Of a stretch of DNA of 45,851 nt, positions 24,428 to 31,916 are shown piece after piece (the stretch's first letter is position 1; the number at the start of each line of letters is the position of its first letter). Source of the stretch: Candidatus Kuenenia stuttgartensis (GTDB lineage Bacteria; Planctomycetota; Planctomycetia; Pirellulales; UBA1268); contig CAMDDJ010000023.1 of assembly GCA_945891385.1 (NCBI GenBank), forward strand, positions 1 to 45,851, given 5' to 3'. Below the pieces are notes generated by a model. That model did not search any database. It was not told where the DNA came from and saw only the letters and a program-made list of their open reading frames with translations. The translations under genes were made by a program, and so were the position numbers.

Positions 24428-26404
24428 ATGCAGGCCCCTCGTTCCACCCTCCTGCGTCTTGGTTGTTCGGCCGGCATGGCTCTCTGGCTGGCTTCCGGCT
24501 GTAGCCCGAAGCCGGCCGAACCGCCGCTCAAGCCCGAGCCTGTACTCACGCCGCCGGCCGCCCAGGCCACGGATGCCGCTGCAGCCGAGTCCACCGAACC
24601 GGCCGTCGAGGACCCGCCGAGCACGCCCTTCGAGCCGCCGCCACTCGAGTTGCTCGAACGGGACGCGAAGTGGATCGATCGGCCCGTACGGGATGCCCTG
24701 GCCGATCTGGCGGCCGAACTCGCCAAGGAACCCCCCCTGGCCACCTCCGCCGAGGCCCTCGCCCTCGAGAACGACTCGGCCGAGGCCAACGCCGCGATCC
24801 TCTCGGCCCTCGGCCGACTCCCAGCCGGGGGCGAGGCCGACGAATCGGCCCGCTGCAACCGCCACCTGGCGGTGGATCTCAACAGCACCAATCCGATTCT
24901 CATCAGCTCCGCTGCCGAGAGCGACGTGCTCGGGCTGACGAGCTTCGGGCTGTTCTCCTTCGACCGGCGGATGGAGCCGTTCGCCGCGGCGGAGACCGTG
25001 TCGTCCTGGCAGACGAGCGTCGACAGCATGCTCGACAAGGTCGTGATCCGTGATGACCTCCGCTGGAGCGATGGCCGCCCGATCACCGCCCACGACGTGG
25101 CCTTCAGCTACAGAGTGATCATGGACGAACGGGTGCCCGTGCCGGCGGTCCGTAGCGGCACCGACCAGCTCCGTGGCGTGCATGCCTACGACGACCGGAC
25201 GGTCGTCTTTTTCCACCGCGAGCCCTTCGCGACCAACGTCTGGAACATCAACTTCCCGGTGATCCCACGGCACGTCTACGAGAACACCTGGGAGGACGAT
25301 CCCACCCTCAAGGACAGCCCAGAGCATGTCGAACTCGAGGCCCGGCCGGTCTGCGGCGGGCCCTACGAGATCGTCACCCGGATTCGCGGTCAGGAGATCA
25401 TGCTCCGCGCCCGGGAAGGCTGGCATACCGTGGGGGACAAGCAGGTGCGAGACAAGCCATTCTTCCACGAGATCCGGTTCCGGATCCTCGAGGATCCAAA
25501 CACCGCACTGCTCGCGCTCAAGAAGGGAGAGATCGACGAGATGGCCCTGACGCCCGAGCAGTGGACGACCCAGACCACGGGCGGTGACTACTACGCCAAG
25601 AACACGAAGGCGACGGCGCCGGAGTGGGTGTCGTTCCACTTCGCGTGGAATACGAAGAGCCCGTTCTTTACCGATCGCCGGGTGCGGCGGGCGATGAGCC
25701 ACGCCTTCGACCATGAGCGGATGCTGGAGACGATCTGCCATGGGCTGTACACGCCCTGCACGGGCGTCTTCCATCCAACCGCCTGGATGGCGACGAAGAA
25801 GCCGCTCGAGGCATACCGCCAGGACCTCGACCGGGCCGAGGCCCTGCTCGACGAAGCGGGCTGGATCGACCGCGACAACGACGGCCTCCGGGATCGGGAG
25901 ATCGACGGCCGGAGCGTGCCCTTTGAATTTACGGTGGTCTGCTCCCAGCAGCCGATGGCACAAGACATCTGCACGCTCCTCCAGCAGAGCCTCGACCGCA
26001 TCGGTGTGCGAGTGAACGTCAAGCCGACGGAGTTCACAGTGCTCCAGCAACTGCTTCTGGAGAAGCGGTTCGACGCCGCCTTCGGTGGCTGGGGCACCGG
26101 CACCGACCCCGACACCTCGGAAAACATCTGGGCCACGGGAGCCGGTCGCAACTTCGGCAGTTATTCCAACCCGGAGGTCGACCGGTTGTTCGTGGAGGGC
26201 CGTACCGAGGTCGACCGGGCCCAGCGGGCCGAAAAATATGCCCGGATCCACGAACTGCTCTGGGAGGACCAGCCCTACACCTGGCTCTACTGGCGGAACA
26301 GTTTCTACGGCTTCTCCAAGGAGCTTCGCGGCTACGTCTTCAGCCCCCGCGGCCCCTTCCACTACTCCCCTGGCTTCGGCAGCCTTTGGAAGCCCGTGCC
26401 ATGA
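24428..26404 (+). CDS. Peptide ABC importer, substrate-binding lipoprotein
   Basis: 658 aa, family 5 solute-binding protein (Opp/Dpp type). A lipobox LASGC gives Cys25 as lipid anchor, followed by a Pro-rich linker and a region of about 100 residues not usual in these proteins, then the SBP_bac_5 domain (from about 150): WSDGRPITAHDVAFSYRV, RVRRAMSHAFDHERML, and YARIHELLWEDQPYTWLY near the end. It would capture peptides or similar compounds outside the inner membrane. Its stop overlaps the next start as ATGA. Substrate cannot be told from sequence; nickel or glycan peptides are alternatives. Confidence 0.93.
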   Translation: MQAPRSTLLRLGCSAGMALWLASGCSPKPAEPPLKPEPVLTPPAAQATDAAAAESTEPAVEDPPSTPFEPPPLELLERDAKWIDRPVRDALADLAAELAKEPPLATSAEALALENDSAEANAAILSALGRLPAGGEADESARCNRHLAVDLNSTNPILISSAAESDVLGLTSFGLFSFDRRMEPFAAAETVSSWQTSVDSMLDKVVIRDDLRWSDGRPITAHDVAFSYRVIMDERVPVPAVRSGTDQLRGVHAYDDRTVVFFHREPFATNVWNINFPVIPRHVYENTWEDDPTLKDSPEHVELEARPVCGGPYEIVTRIRGQEIMLRAREGWHTVGDKQVRDKPFFHEIRFRILEDPNTALLALKKGEIDEMALTPEQWTTQTTGGDYYAKNTKATAPEWVSFHFAWNTKSPFFTDRRVRRAMSHAFDHERMLETICHGLYTPCTGVFHPTAWMATKKPLEAYRQDLDRAEALLDEAGWIDRDNDGLRDREIDGRSVPFEFTVVCSQQPMAQDICTLLQQSLDRIGVRVNVKPTEFTVLQQLLLEKRFDAAFGGWGTGTDPDTSENIWATGAGRNFGSYSNPEVDRLFVEGRTEVDRAQRAEKYARIHELLWEDQPYTWLYWRNSFYGFSKELRGYVFSPRGPFHYSPGFGSLWKPVP

Positions 26405-27390
26405 TCCACCATCTCCTGCGTCGGCTGGCGCTGGGGCTGGTCACGCTGCTCTTGATCTCGTTTCTGGTCTACGGGCTGATCCGTTCGATCCCCGGGACGC
26501 CGCTCACAGTGGCCGTGGCCCAGACCGATCCCAGCCGCCGGCTCAATCCCGCCGACCTCGAGCGGATGAAGGCGGCTTACGGCCTCGACAAGCCCTGGTA
26601 TCAGGCCTACTTCATCTGGCTCTCGAACGTGGCCCGCGGAGACCTCGGCCGGAGCATCTCCCGCAAGGCACCGGTTACTCAGCTGATCGGCGAGCGAATC
26701 GGCCCCACCCTGGCTCTCTCGGCCGCCAGCATGTTCCTCACCTGGGCGATCTCGATTCCGTTGGGGCTTTACGCCGCGGCCCGCAGCGGCCGGCTCGACG
26801 AGCGGGCCGTCAGCCTCGGGCTCTACACGCTCTATTCCGTGCCCACCTTCGTGGCGGCGCTCGCATTGCAGGTGATCTTCTCCGTACGGGCGGAGGGCAC
26901 GGCCTGGGAGCTGCCGCTGTTCGGCATGACGAGCGGCCTGCCGCACGCCACCACGCTCGGCTGGCTGGCCGACGTGGCCCGGCACGCGATCCTGCCCCTG
27001 ATCTGCATGACCTACGTGAGCCTGGCCTGGTACACGCGGTTCATCAACACGAACCTCCAGGAGGTGCTTCGGCAGGACTACATCCGGACCGCCCGCGCCA
27101 AAGGCGCGGGCCCGATCCGGGTGCTGGTTCACCACGCCTTTCGCAACACGCTGATTCCGCTTGCCACGCTGCTCGGGCTCTCGTTACCCGCGCTGCTCGG
27201 CGGCTCGGTGATCATCGAACAGATCTTTACCTGGCCGGGGATGGGGCGGCTGTTCTTCGAGAGCCTTCGCGAGCGGGACTATCCCACGATCATGGGTCTC
27301 ACGCTCCTGTTCAGCCTGTTGACGCTCGCAGGACAACTGCTGGCCGACTTCCTCTATGCGTGGGTCGATCCCCGGGTGAGCCTGGAATGA
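26401..27390 (+). CDS. Peptide ABC importer, permease 1 (DppB/OppB-like)
   Basis: 329 aa with about six membrane helices. The N-terminus (RRLALGLVTLLLISFLVYGLIR) and PGTPL motif match the DppB/OppB family; the EAA loop that docks to the ATPase reads DYIRTARAKGAGPIRVLVHHAFRN with its Gly, and the final part (LLGGSVIIEQIFTWPGMGRL) is typical. The ATG at 26401 overlaps the binding-protein stop by 4 nt; a TTG 15 nt earlier would also be in frame but is unneeded. The stop overlaps the next start as ATGA, so translation of the three genes is probably coupled. Confidence 0.95.
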   Translation: MIHHLLRRLALGLVTLLLISFLVYGLIRSIPGTPLTVAVAQTDPSRRLNPADLERMKAAYGLDKPWYQAYFIWLSNVARGDLGRSISRKAPVTQLIGERIGPTLALSAASMFLTWAISIPLGLYAAARSGRLDERAVSLGLYTLYSVPTFVAALALQVIFSVRAEGTAWELPLFGMTSGLPHATTLGWLADVARHAILPLICMTYVSLAWYTRFINTNLQEVLRQDYIRTARAKGAGPIRVLVHHAFRNTLIPLATLLGLSLPALLGGSVIIEQIFTWPGMGRLFFESLRERDYPTIMGLTLLFSLLTLAGQLLADFLYAWVDPRVSLE

Positions 27391-28484
27391 ACGAGGCGAT
27401 GGCCGACACCGACCGGAGGCCCACGCCGGCCCGCGGCTTCTGGGCCGAGGCCTGGGCCCGCTACCGGCGGATGCCCCTGGCCATGGCGGCGCTGGTGTTC
27501 GTGGGCTGCCTGGGGCTGGTGGCCCTGCTCGCCCCTGCGATCGTCGGAACCAAACCGGTGGTCTGTCGCTACAAGGGCCAGATCTATTTTCCCTGCCTGG
27601 CCTATTACTCCCGCGACCTCGAGCCGGTGATCTTCTCCCGGGACAAATTTCGCGGTGAGTATCCGAAGAACCTGGCGGCGAAGGATCCCGAGAGTTGGGC
27701 GGTCTGGCCGCTGGTGTTTCAGGATCCGTACCGGGCCGTCCGTGCCGACGAATGGCCAGGGCGACCCGCCAATCCGGCCCGCGACCAGGGCCGGCCGAGT
27801 CGTTGGAACCTGATGGGCACCAACCAGAACGGCGTCGACGTGTTTGCAAAAATGGTGCATGGAACGCTCGTGGCCCTGCTCGTCGGCTTCGTCTCGATGG
27901 GCATCGCCGCCACGATCGGAGTCACGGTCGGCGCCTTGGCCGGGTATTTCGGTGGCTGGGTGGACGTGATCGTCAGCCGGATCACTGAGGTCGTGATGTG
28001 CATTCCGACACTCGTGCTGATCTTGGCGCTCTTGGCGATCGTGGAGAAACCCACGATCTGGAAGATGATGACGGTGCTCGGCCTGACGGGCTGGCCCGGC
28101 ATCTCCCGGCTGATGCGGGCCGAGTTTCTCCGCCTCAAGTCGGCGGAGTTCGTGACCGCGGCCCGAGCGGTCGGGGCGGGCCCGGGCAGGATCATCCTCC
28201 GCCACGTTCTCCCCAACGCCCTGGCACCGGTGATGGTGCCGATCACCTTCGGTATCGCCGCCGCGATCCTCACCGAGAGTGGCCTGTCGTTTCTGGGGTT
28301 CGGCCAGCCCCCCCCGTCGGCCAGTTGGGGCTCGCTGCTCAACGACGCCCGCTCCAATCTCCGCATGTGGTGGCTCGTGTTCTTCCCCGGCACCGCCATC
28401 TTCTTGACCGTGCTAGCCTTCAACCTCGTGGGCGAGGGGCTGCAGAAGGCGACCGACCCCAGGCTGCGGGAGGCGCGGAAGTAG
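27387..28484 (+). CDS. Peptide ABC importer, permease 2 (DppC/OppC-like)
   Basis: 365 aa. One N-terminal membrane helix (MAALVFVGCLGLVALLAPAI) is followed by an extracytoplasmic insert of about 90 residues with two Cys (VVCRYKGQIYFPC), longer than in most DppC proteins, then five helices with the EAA loop EFVTAARAVGAGPGRIILRHVLPN and SGLSFLGFGQPPPSASWG, diagnostic of the family. The ATG at 27387 is preferred to the much longer open frame extending back to 26085, which runs through the preceding two genes in another frame. The next gene begins directly after its stop. Confidence 0.94.
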   Translation: MNEAMADTDRRPTPARGFWAEAWARYRRMPLAMAALVFVGCLGLVALLAPAIVGTKPVVCRYKGQIYFPCLAYYSRDLEPVIFSRDKFRGEYPKNLAAKDPESWAVWPLVFQDPYRAVRADEWPGRPANPARDQGRPSRWNLMGTNQNGVDVFAKMVHGTLVALLVGFVSMGIAATIGVTVGALAGYFGGWVDVIVSRITEVVMCIPTLVLILALLAIVEKPTIWKMMTVLGLTGWPGISRLMRAEFLRLKSAEFVTAARAVGAGPGRIILRHVLPNALAPVMVPITFGIAAAILTESGLSFLGFGQPPPSASWGSLLNDARSNLRMWWLVFFPGTAIFLTVLAFNLVGEGLQKATDPRLREARK

Positions 28485-29501
28485 ATGGCCCTCCTCGAAA
28501 TCCAGGATCTCGTCACGGCTTTTCACACACCTGGAGGCCGGGTGCCGGCCGTGGACGGCGTGTCGCTCTCGATCGAGAGGGGCACCACGCTCGGCCTCGT
28601 CGGTGAGAGTGGCTGCGGCAAGAGCGTGACCGCCATGAGCGTGCTCGGACTGGTCGCCGCTCCCGGCCGGATCGAGCGGGGCCGGATCCTGCTCGAGATC
28701 GACGGCGATCCGGTCAACCTCGTGACCCTGCCCGAGCGGCGGCTTCGGAAGATCCGGGGCGGACGCGTCGGCATGATCTTCCAGGAGCCGATGACGAGCC
28801 TCAATCCGGTGTTCACGATCGGCGACCAGGTGTCAGAAGCGGTGCGGCTCCACCGCCGGGTCGGCCGCGCGGAGGCCCGCGGCCGGGCGCTCGAACTGCT
28901 CCGACTCGTGCGGATCGCCGACCCTGAGCGGCGGCTTGATGAATATCCCCATCAGCTCTCCGGTGGCATGCGGCAGCGGATCATGATTGCGATCGCACTG
29001 GCCTGCGAACCAGAACTCCTGATCGCCGATGAGCCGACCACCGCGCTCGACGTCACGATCCAGGCGCAAATCCTCGACCTGCTCGCCGACCTCCGGCGCC
29101 GGCTCGGGATGGCGATCCTGCTGATCACCCACGACCTCGGAGTGGTGGCGGAAACCTGCGACCAGGTGGCTGTCATGTACGCCGGCCGGATCGTGGAGCA
29201 GGCGCCGGCAGCGGAACTCTTCGCACACCCGCTCCACCCCTACACGATCGGGCTGCTGGCCGCGCGGCCCGAGCATCGGCCAATCGGAGATGGTCCGCTC
29301 GCGGCCATCCCCGGCATGGTGCCGCAGCCACGGGATTTCCCCGCGGGCTGCCGATTCCACCCGCGCTGCATCCACGCCCGGGAGCCCTGGTGCCAGGCCG
29401 AGCAGCCGCAGTTGCGGGAACTCGCGCCGAAGCATCTCGTCGCCTGCCACTTTGCGGGAGAACTCGAGGCGGACCGGCCCCCGGAGGCTCGTGGGCGATG
29501 A
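28485..29501 (+). CDS. Peptide ABC importer, ATPase 1 (DppD/OppD-like)
   Basis: 338 aa nucleotide-binding subunit. Walker A GESGCGKS at 40-47, Q-loop [12 protein letters not shown], signature LSGGMRQR near 160, Walker [13 protein letters not shown] near 180, H-loop THD. The C-terminal oligopeptide-transporter extension carries four Cys ([15 protein letters not shown] ... ACHF), the pattern for the Fe-S or zinc-like site of these ATPases. It starts on the base after the permease stop and overlaps the next gene as ATGA. Confidence 0.96.
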   Translation: MALLEIQDLVTAFHTPGGRVPAVDGVSLSIERGTTLGLVGESGCGKSVTAMSVLGLVAAPGRIERGRILLEIDGDPVNLVTLPERRLRKIRGGRVGMIFQEPMTSLNPVFTIGDQVSEAVRLHRRVGRAEARGRALELLRLVRIADPERRLDEYPHQLSGGMRQRIMIAIALACEPELLIADEPTTALDVTIQAQILDLLADLRRRLGMAILLITHDLGVVAETCDQVAVMYAGRIVEQAPAAELFAHPLHPYTIGLLAARPEHRPIGDGPLAAIPGMVPQPRDFPAGCRFHPRCIHAREPWCQAEQPQLRELAPKHLVACHFAGELEADRPPEARGR

Positions 29502-30553
29502 GCGAACCGGACGCCGAATTCGTGGCCGTGACGGATCTGGAGACCTGGTTTCCGATTCGCCGCGGACTCTTCCGACAGGTCGTGGGGCAGGTGCGAGCCG
29601 TGGACGGGGTGTCGTTCCAGATCGGCCGCGGCCGCACGCTTGGCCTCGTGGGAGAGAGCGGCTGCGGCAAGACGACGGTGGGCCGCAGCCTGCTCCGACT
29701 GGTCGAACCCACCGGTGGCAGCGTGCGTTTCGCCGGGCACGACATCCGCACGGCAACAGCCGTCGACCTCCGCGGTCTGCGGCGCCGGATGCAGATCGTG
29801 TTTCAGGATCCCTACGGCTCGCTCAACCCACGGCTCACCGTGCGGGCGATCCTCGAGGAAGGACTCGTCGTGCATCGACTCGGCGAAGGTCCCGAGCGGC
29901 TGCGGAGGATGACGGCGGCGTTGGATCGGACCGGGATGCCGGTCGCGGCGCTGGCCCGCTATCCGCACGAGTTCTCCGGCGGGCAGCGGCAGCGGATCGC
30001 GATCGCCCGCGCCCTCGTACTCGAACCCGACTTCCTCGTACTCGACGAACCGATCTCGGCACTCGACGTGTCGATCCAGGCGCAGGTGGTGAATCTCCTC
30101 GCGGAACTCCGCCGGGAGTTGGGACTCACGTACCTCTTCATCTCCCATGATCTCTCCGTCGTGGAATACATCTCCGACGAGGTGGCGGTGATGTACTTGG
30201 GGCGGATCGTGGAGCATGCGGCTGCTCGCGATCTCTACGCCGCGCCACTGCACCCCTACACCCACGCCTTGTTCTCAGCGATCCCGAGCGTCGAGCCGGC
30301 CCGCCGCCCGAGCCGGATCGTGTTACCGGGCGACGTGCCGAGCCCCGCACATCCACCCCGCGGCTGCCGCTTCCACCCGCGTTGTCCGCTAGCCGAGGCC
30401 GTGTGCCGTGAGCAGGATCCGCCCGCGACGCTCGTCGGCGAGCATCGCGTGCACTGCCACGTCGCCGCCCGCGAACTTGCCTCGGGCGACGCCGCCACCA
30501 CCTCCGCCCGGATCGCCGCAGCCTTGGCAGGGACTGCCTCACCTTGTCCGTAA
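29498..30553 (+). CDS. Peptide ABC importer, ATPase 2 (DppF/OppF-like)
   Basis: 351 aa partner ATPase. Walker A GESGCGKT from 52, Q-loop [11 protein letters not shown], signature [15 protein letters not shown], Walker [14 protein letters not shown]-loop SHD. The C-terminal extension again has the four-Cys pattern ([14 protein letters not shown] ... HCHV). The ATG at 29498 overlaps the previous stop by 4 nt; the frame is open for a further 108 nt upstream, inside the other ATPase gene. With the other ATPase it would drive import through the heterodimeric permease. It ends the five-gene unit; I see no terminator after it. Confidence 0.96.
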   Translation: MSEPDAEFVAVTDLETWFPIRRGLFRQVVGQVRAVDGVSFQIGRGRTLGLVGESGCGKTTVGRSLLRLVEPTGGSVRFAGHDIRTATAVDLRGLRRRMQIVFQDPYGSLNPRLTVRAILEEGLVVHRLGEGPERLRRMTAALDRTGMPVAALARYPHEFSGGQRQRIAIARALVLEPDFLVLDEPISALDVSIQAQVVNLLAELRRELGLTYLFISHDLSVVEYISDEVAVMYLGRIVEHAAARDLYAAPLHPYTHALFSAIPSVEPARRPSRIVLPGDVPSPAHPPRGCRFHPRCPLAEAVCREQDPPATLVGEHRVHCHVAARELASGDAATTSARIAAALAGTASPCP

Positions 30554-30634
30554 AGACCCTGGCGTGGCCATCGGCTGCGGCGGTAGACTCGAAAGACCGT
30601 ACCGCTGGAGCCGCGACTGCTCGCGGGAACCGCC

Positions 30635-31567
30635 ATGCTTTGCCCACCGAACCGCCATGCTCGAACCGTCTATCGCGGAATCGGCCTCTCGCTGGCCATC
30701 GGGCTCAGCGGCGCCGATCTGGCCCCGGGGCAGTTGCCGGGGGCGGGGCCGTCGCCCCGAACCGGGTTCACCCGCGAAGAGTTGACCCGCTCCTGGGATC
30801 TCGATGGTGACGGCACGATCAGCAAGTCCGAAGCGGAAGTGGCCAAGGCCCGAATGAAGCGAGAGCGAATGGAATTGCACCTCGGCCCGGGCAGCGACCC
30901 CGTCACGGGTCTGCCCCGCGTGGCCGACGAAGCGCCTGCCGAGGACTACCAGCCGGGGGACGAACCCGAGTTCCGCCTGCCCCCGGAAGAGCCGCTGCTG
31001 CCGCCCTCCCGCGGGATGGGAGCCGCCGTGCCCGGGACTGGTTCTCGATCGATCACACCGCCCGTCATCCGAGCGCCGATGCCGTCGACCGGTCGTGCGC
31101 CGGTGCCCTCTCCGACGGTGCCGCGTCTCGATCCCTCGCGGCCGAGCTCGGATGTGCCTGGAACCGGATCAACCCAGGGACGTTCGACCGGAGCCTCGTG
31201 GCTCTCGCCCGGCTCCCGTGGCTCGGCGCTGACTGGTGGCGTCAGGGCGGGCGCGCCGGCTGCTGCAGCAGGCTACGGCTCCGGTCCCTGGTCCGATCTC
31301 AACGCTGCCCGCTACCGCTACGCGCCAACCCCAGTCGATCTGCCCAGAGCAGGGGCGGCTGGTCTCGGGGTGAGCGGGGTGGGGGCGTCTGGCCGCCGTA
31401 CGGGCTCGATCCTGCTTCCCAACGGCGGCATGATTCCTCAGCCGGGCCTGCCAGGGCCGATGGGCCGGCCGACGCCCTCGCTCCCATCGGTCTCGCAGCC
31501 CATGGCTCCGCCGCCGCCGACCATTCCGGCTCCACGAATCTCGGCAGACGAGATCGGCGGGTATTGA
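30635..31567 (+). CDS. Secreted Pro-rich protein with one EF-hand
   Basis: 310 aa. The N-terminus looks like a signal or anchor (GIGLSLAIGLSGADLAPGQ), then one canonical calcium loop DLDGDGTISKSE (near 54-65), then about 230 residues rich in Pro, Gly and Ser with no recognisable fold (PPEEPLLPPSRG, PGLPGPMGRPTPSLP). Single EF-hand proteins with disordered tails are common in planctomycetes; a calcium-responsive or structural envelope role is inference. Its TGA is 2 nt before the GTG of the next frame, so the two may be coupled. A TAGACT box is at 30584-30589, with no good -35. Confidence 0.72.
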   Translation: MLCPPNRHARTVYRGIGLSLAIGLSGADLAPGQLPGAGPSPRTGFTREELTRSWDLDGDGTISKSEAEVAKARMKRERMELHLGPGSDPVTGLPRVADEAPAEDYQPGDEPEFRLPPEEPLLPPSRGMGAAVPGTGSRSITPPVIRAPMPSTGRAPVPSPTVPRLDPSRPSSDVPGTGSTQGRSTGASWLSPGSRGSALTGGVRAGAPAAAAGYGSGPWSDLNAARYRYAPTPVDLPRAGAAGLGVSGVGASGRRTGSILLPNGGMIPQPGLPGPMGRPTPSLPSVSQPMAPPPPTIPAPRISADEIGGY

Positions 31568-31569
31568 GC

Positions 31570-31860
31570 GTGTCGCCCGCCGCTGCCTTGGCCGGTGTTT
31601 TAGGGCCCGTGCTCGTGCTCGCCGACAACCGGGCCATCGCGGCCGCCGCACCCCGCTGGGCGGCAGCTTTCGCGGCGGCCGGGCATCTCCACCGCGTGCG
31701 ACTCGTCGATCGAGCCTCGGAGCGGGAAGTCGAGGCCGTGCTCGCCGAGGCCCAAAACCTGGCCGCGGCCACGATCCTGGCCGCGGGCTCCGGTTCACCG
31801 CTGGCAGTCGGACAGGCCGTCGCCAGCCGACTCGGACTCCCGCTGCTGCCGGCACCGTGA
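31570..31860 (+). CDS. Short Rossmann-like protein of 96 residues
   Basis: Starts with GTG 2 nt after the EF-hand gene and runs 96 aa. The sequence LGPVLVLADNRAIAAAAPRW ... TILAAGSGSPLAVGQAVASRLGLPLLPAP reads like the N-terminal half of iron-alcohol-dehydrogenase or glycerol-1-phosphate dehydrogenase folds (VVADxxTY ... AVGSGxxxDxAKxxA...PxxxVPTA), but the catalytic half is missing and the residues after GSG do not match. It could be a remnant, a small stand-alone nucleotide-binding protein, or chance. The following gene starts 57 nt later. Confidence 0.45.
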   Translation: MSPAAALAGVLGPVLVLADNRAIAAAAPRWAAAFAAAGHLHRVRLVDRASEREVEAVLAEAQNLAAATILAAGSGSPLAVGQAVASRLGLPLLPAP

Positions 31861-31916
31861 CCCTGCGGCCGGCATCGGTACACTGCTGCGCACCGCCATC
31901 CGTTCGGAGTACACCC

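Noticed and set aside
24284-26362. Long minus-strand open frame opposite the solute-binding protein
   Set aside because: It is a shadow of a well-defined lipoprotein with strong family motifs; GC-rich DNA keeps antisense frames open.
26085-28484. A 799-codon frame suggesting a fusion ending in permease 2
   Set aside because: The first 434 codons run through the binding-protein and permease 1 genes in another frame; the ATGA overlap at 27387 gives a normal permease.
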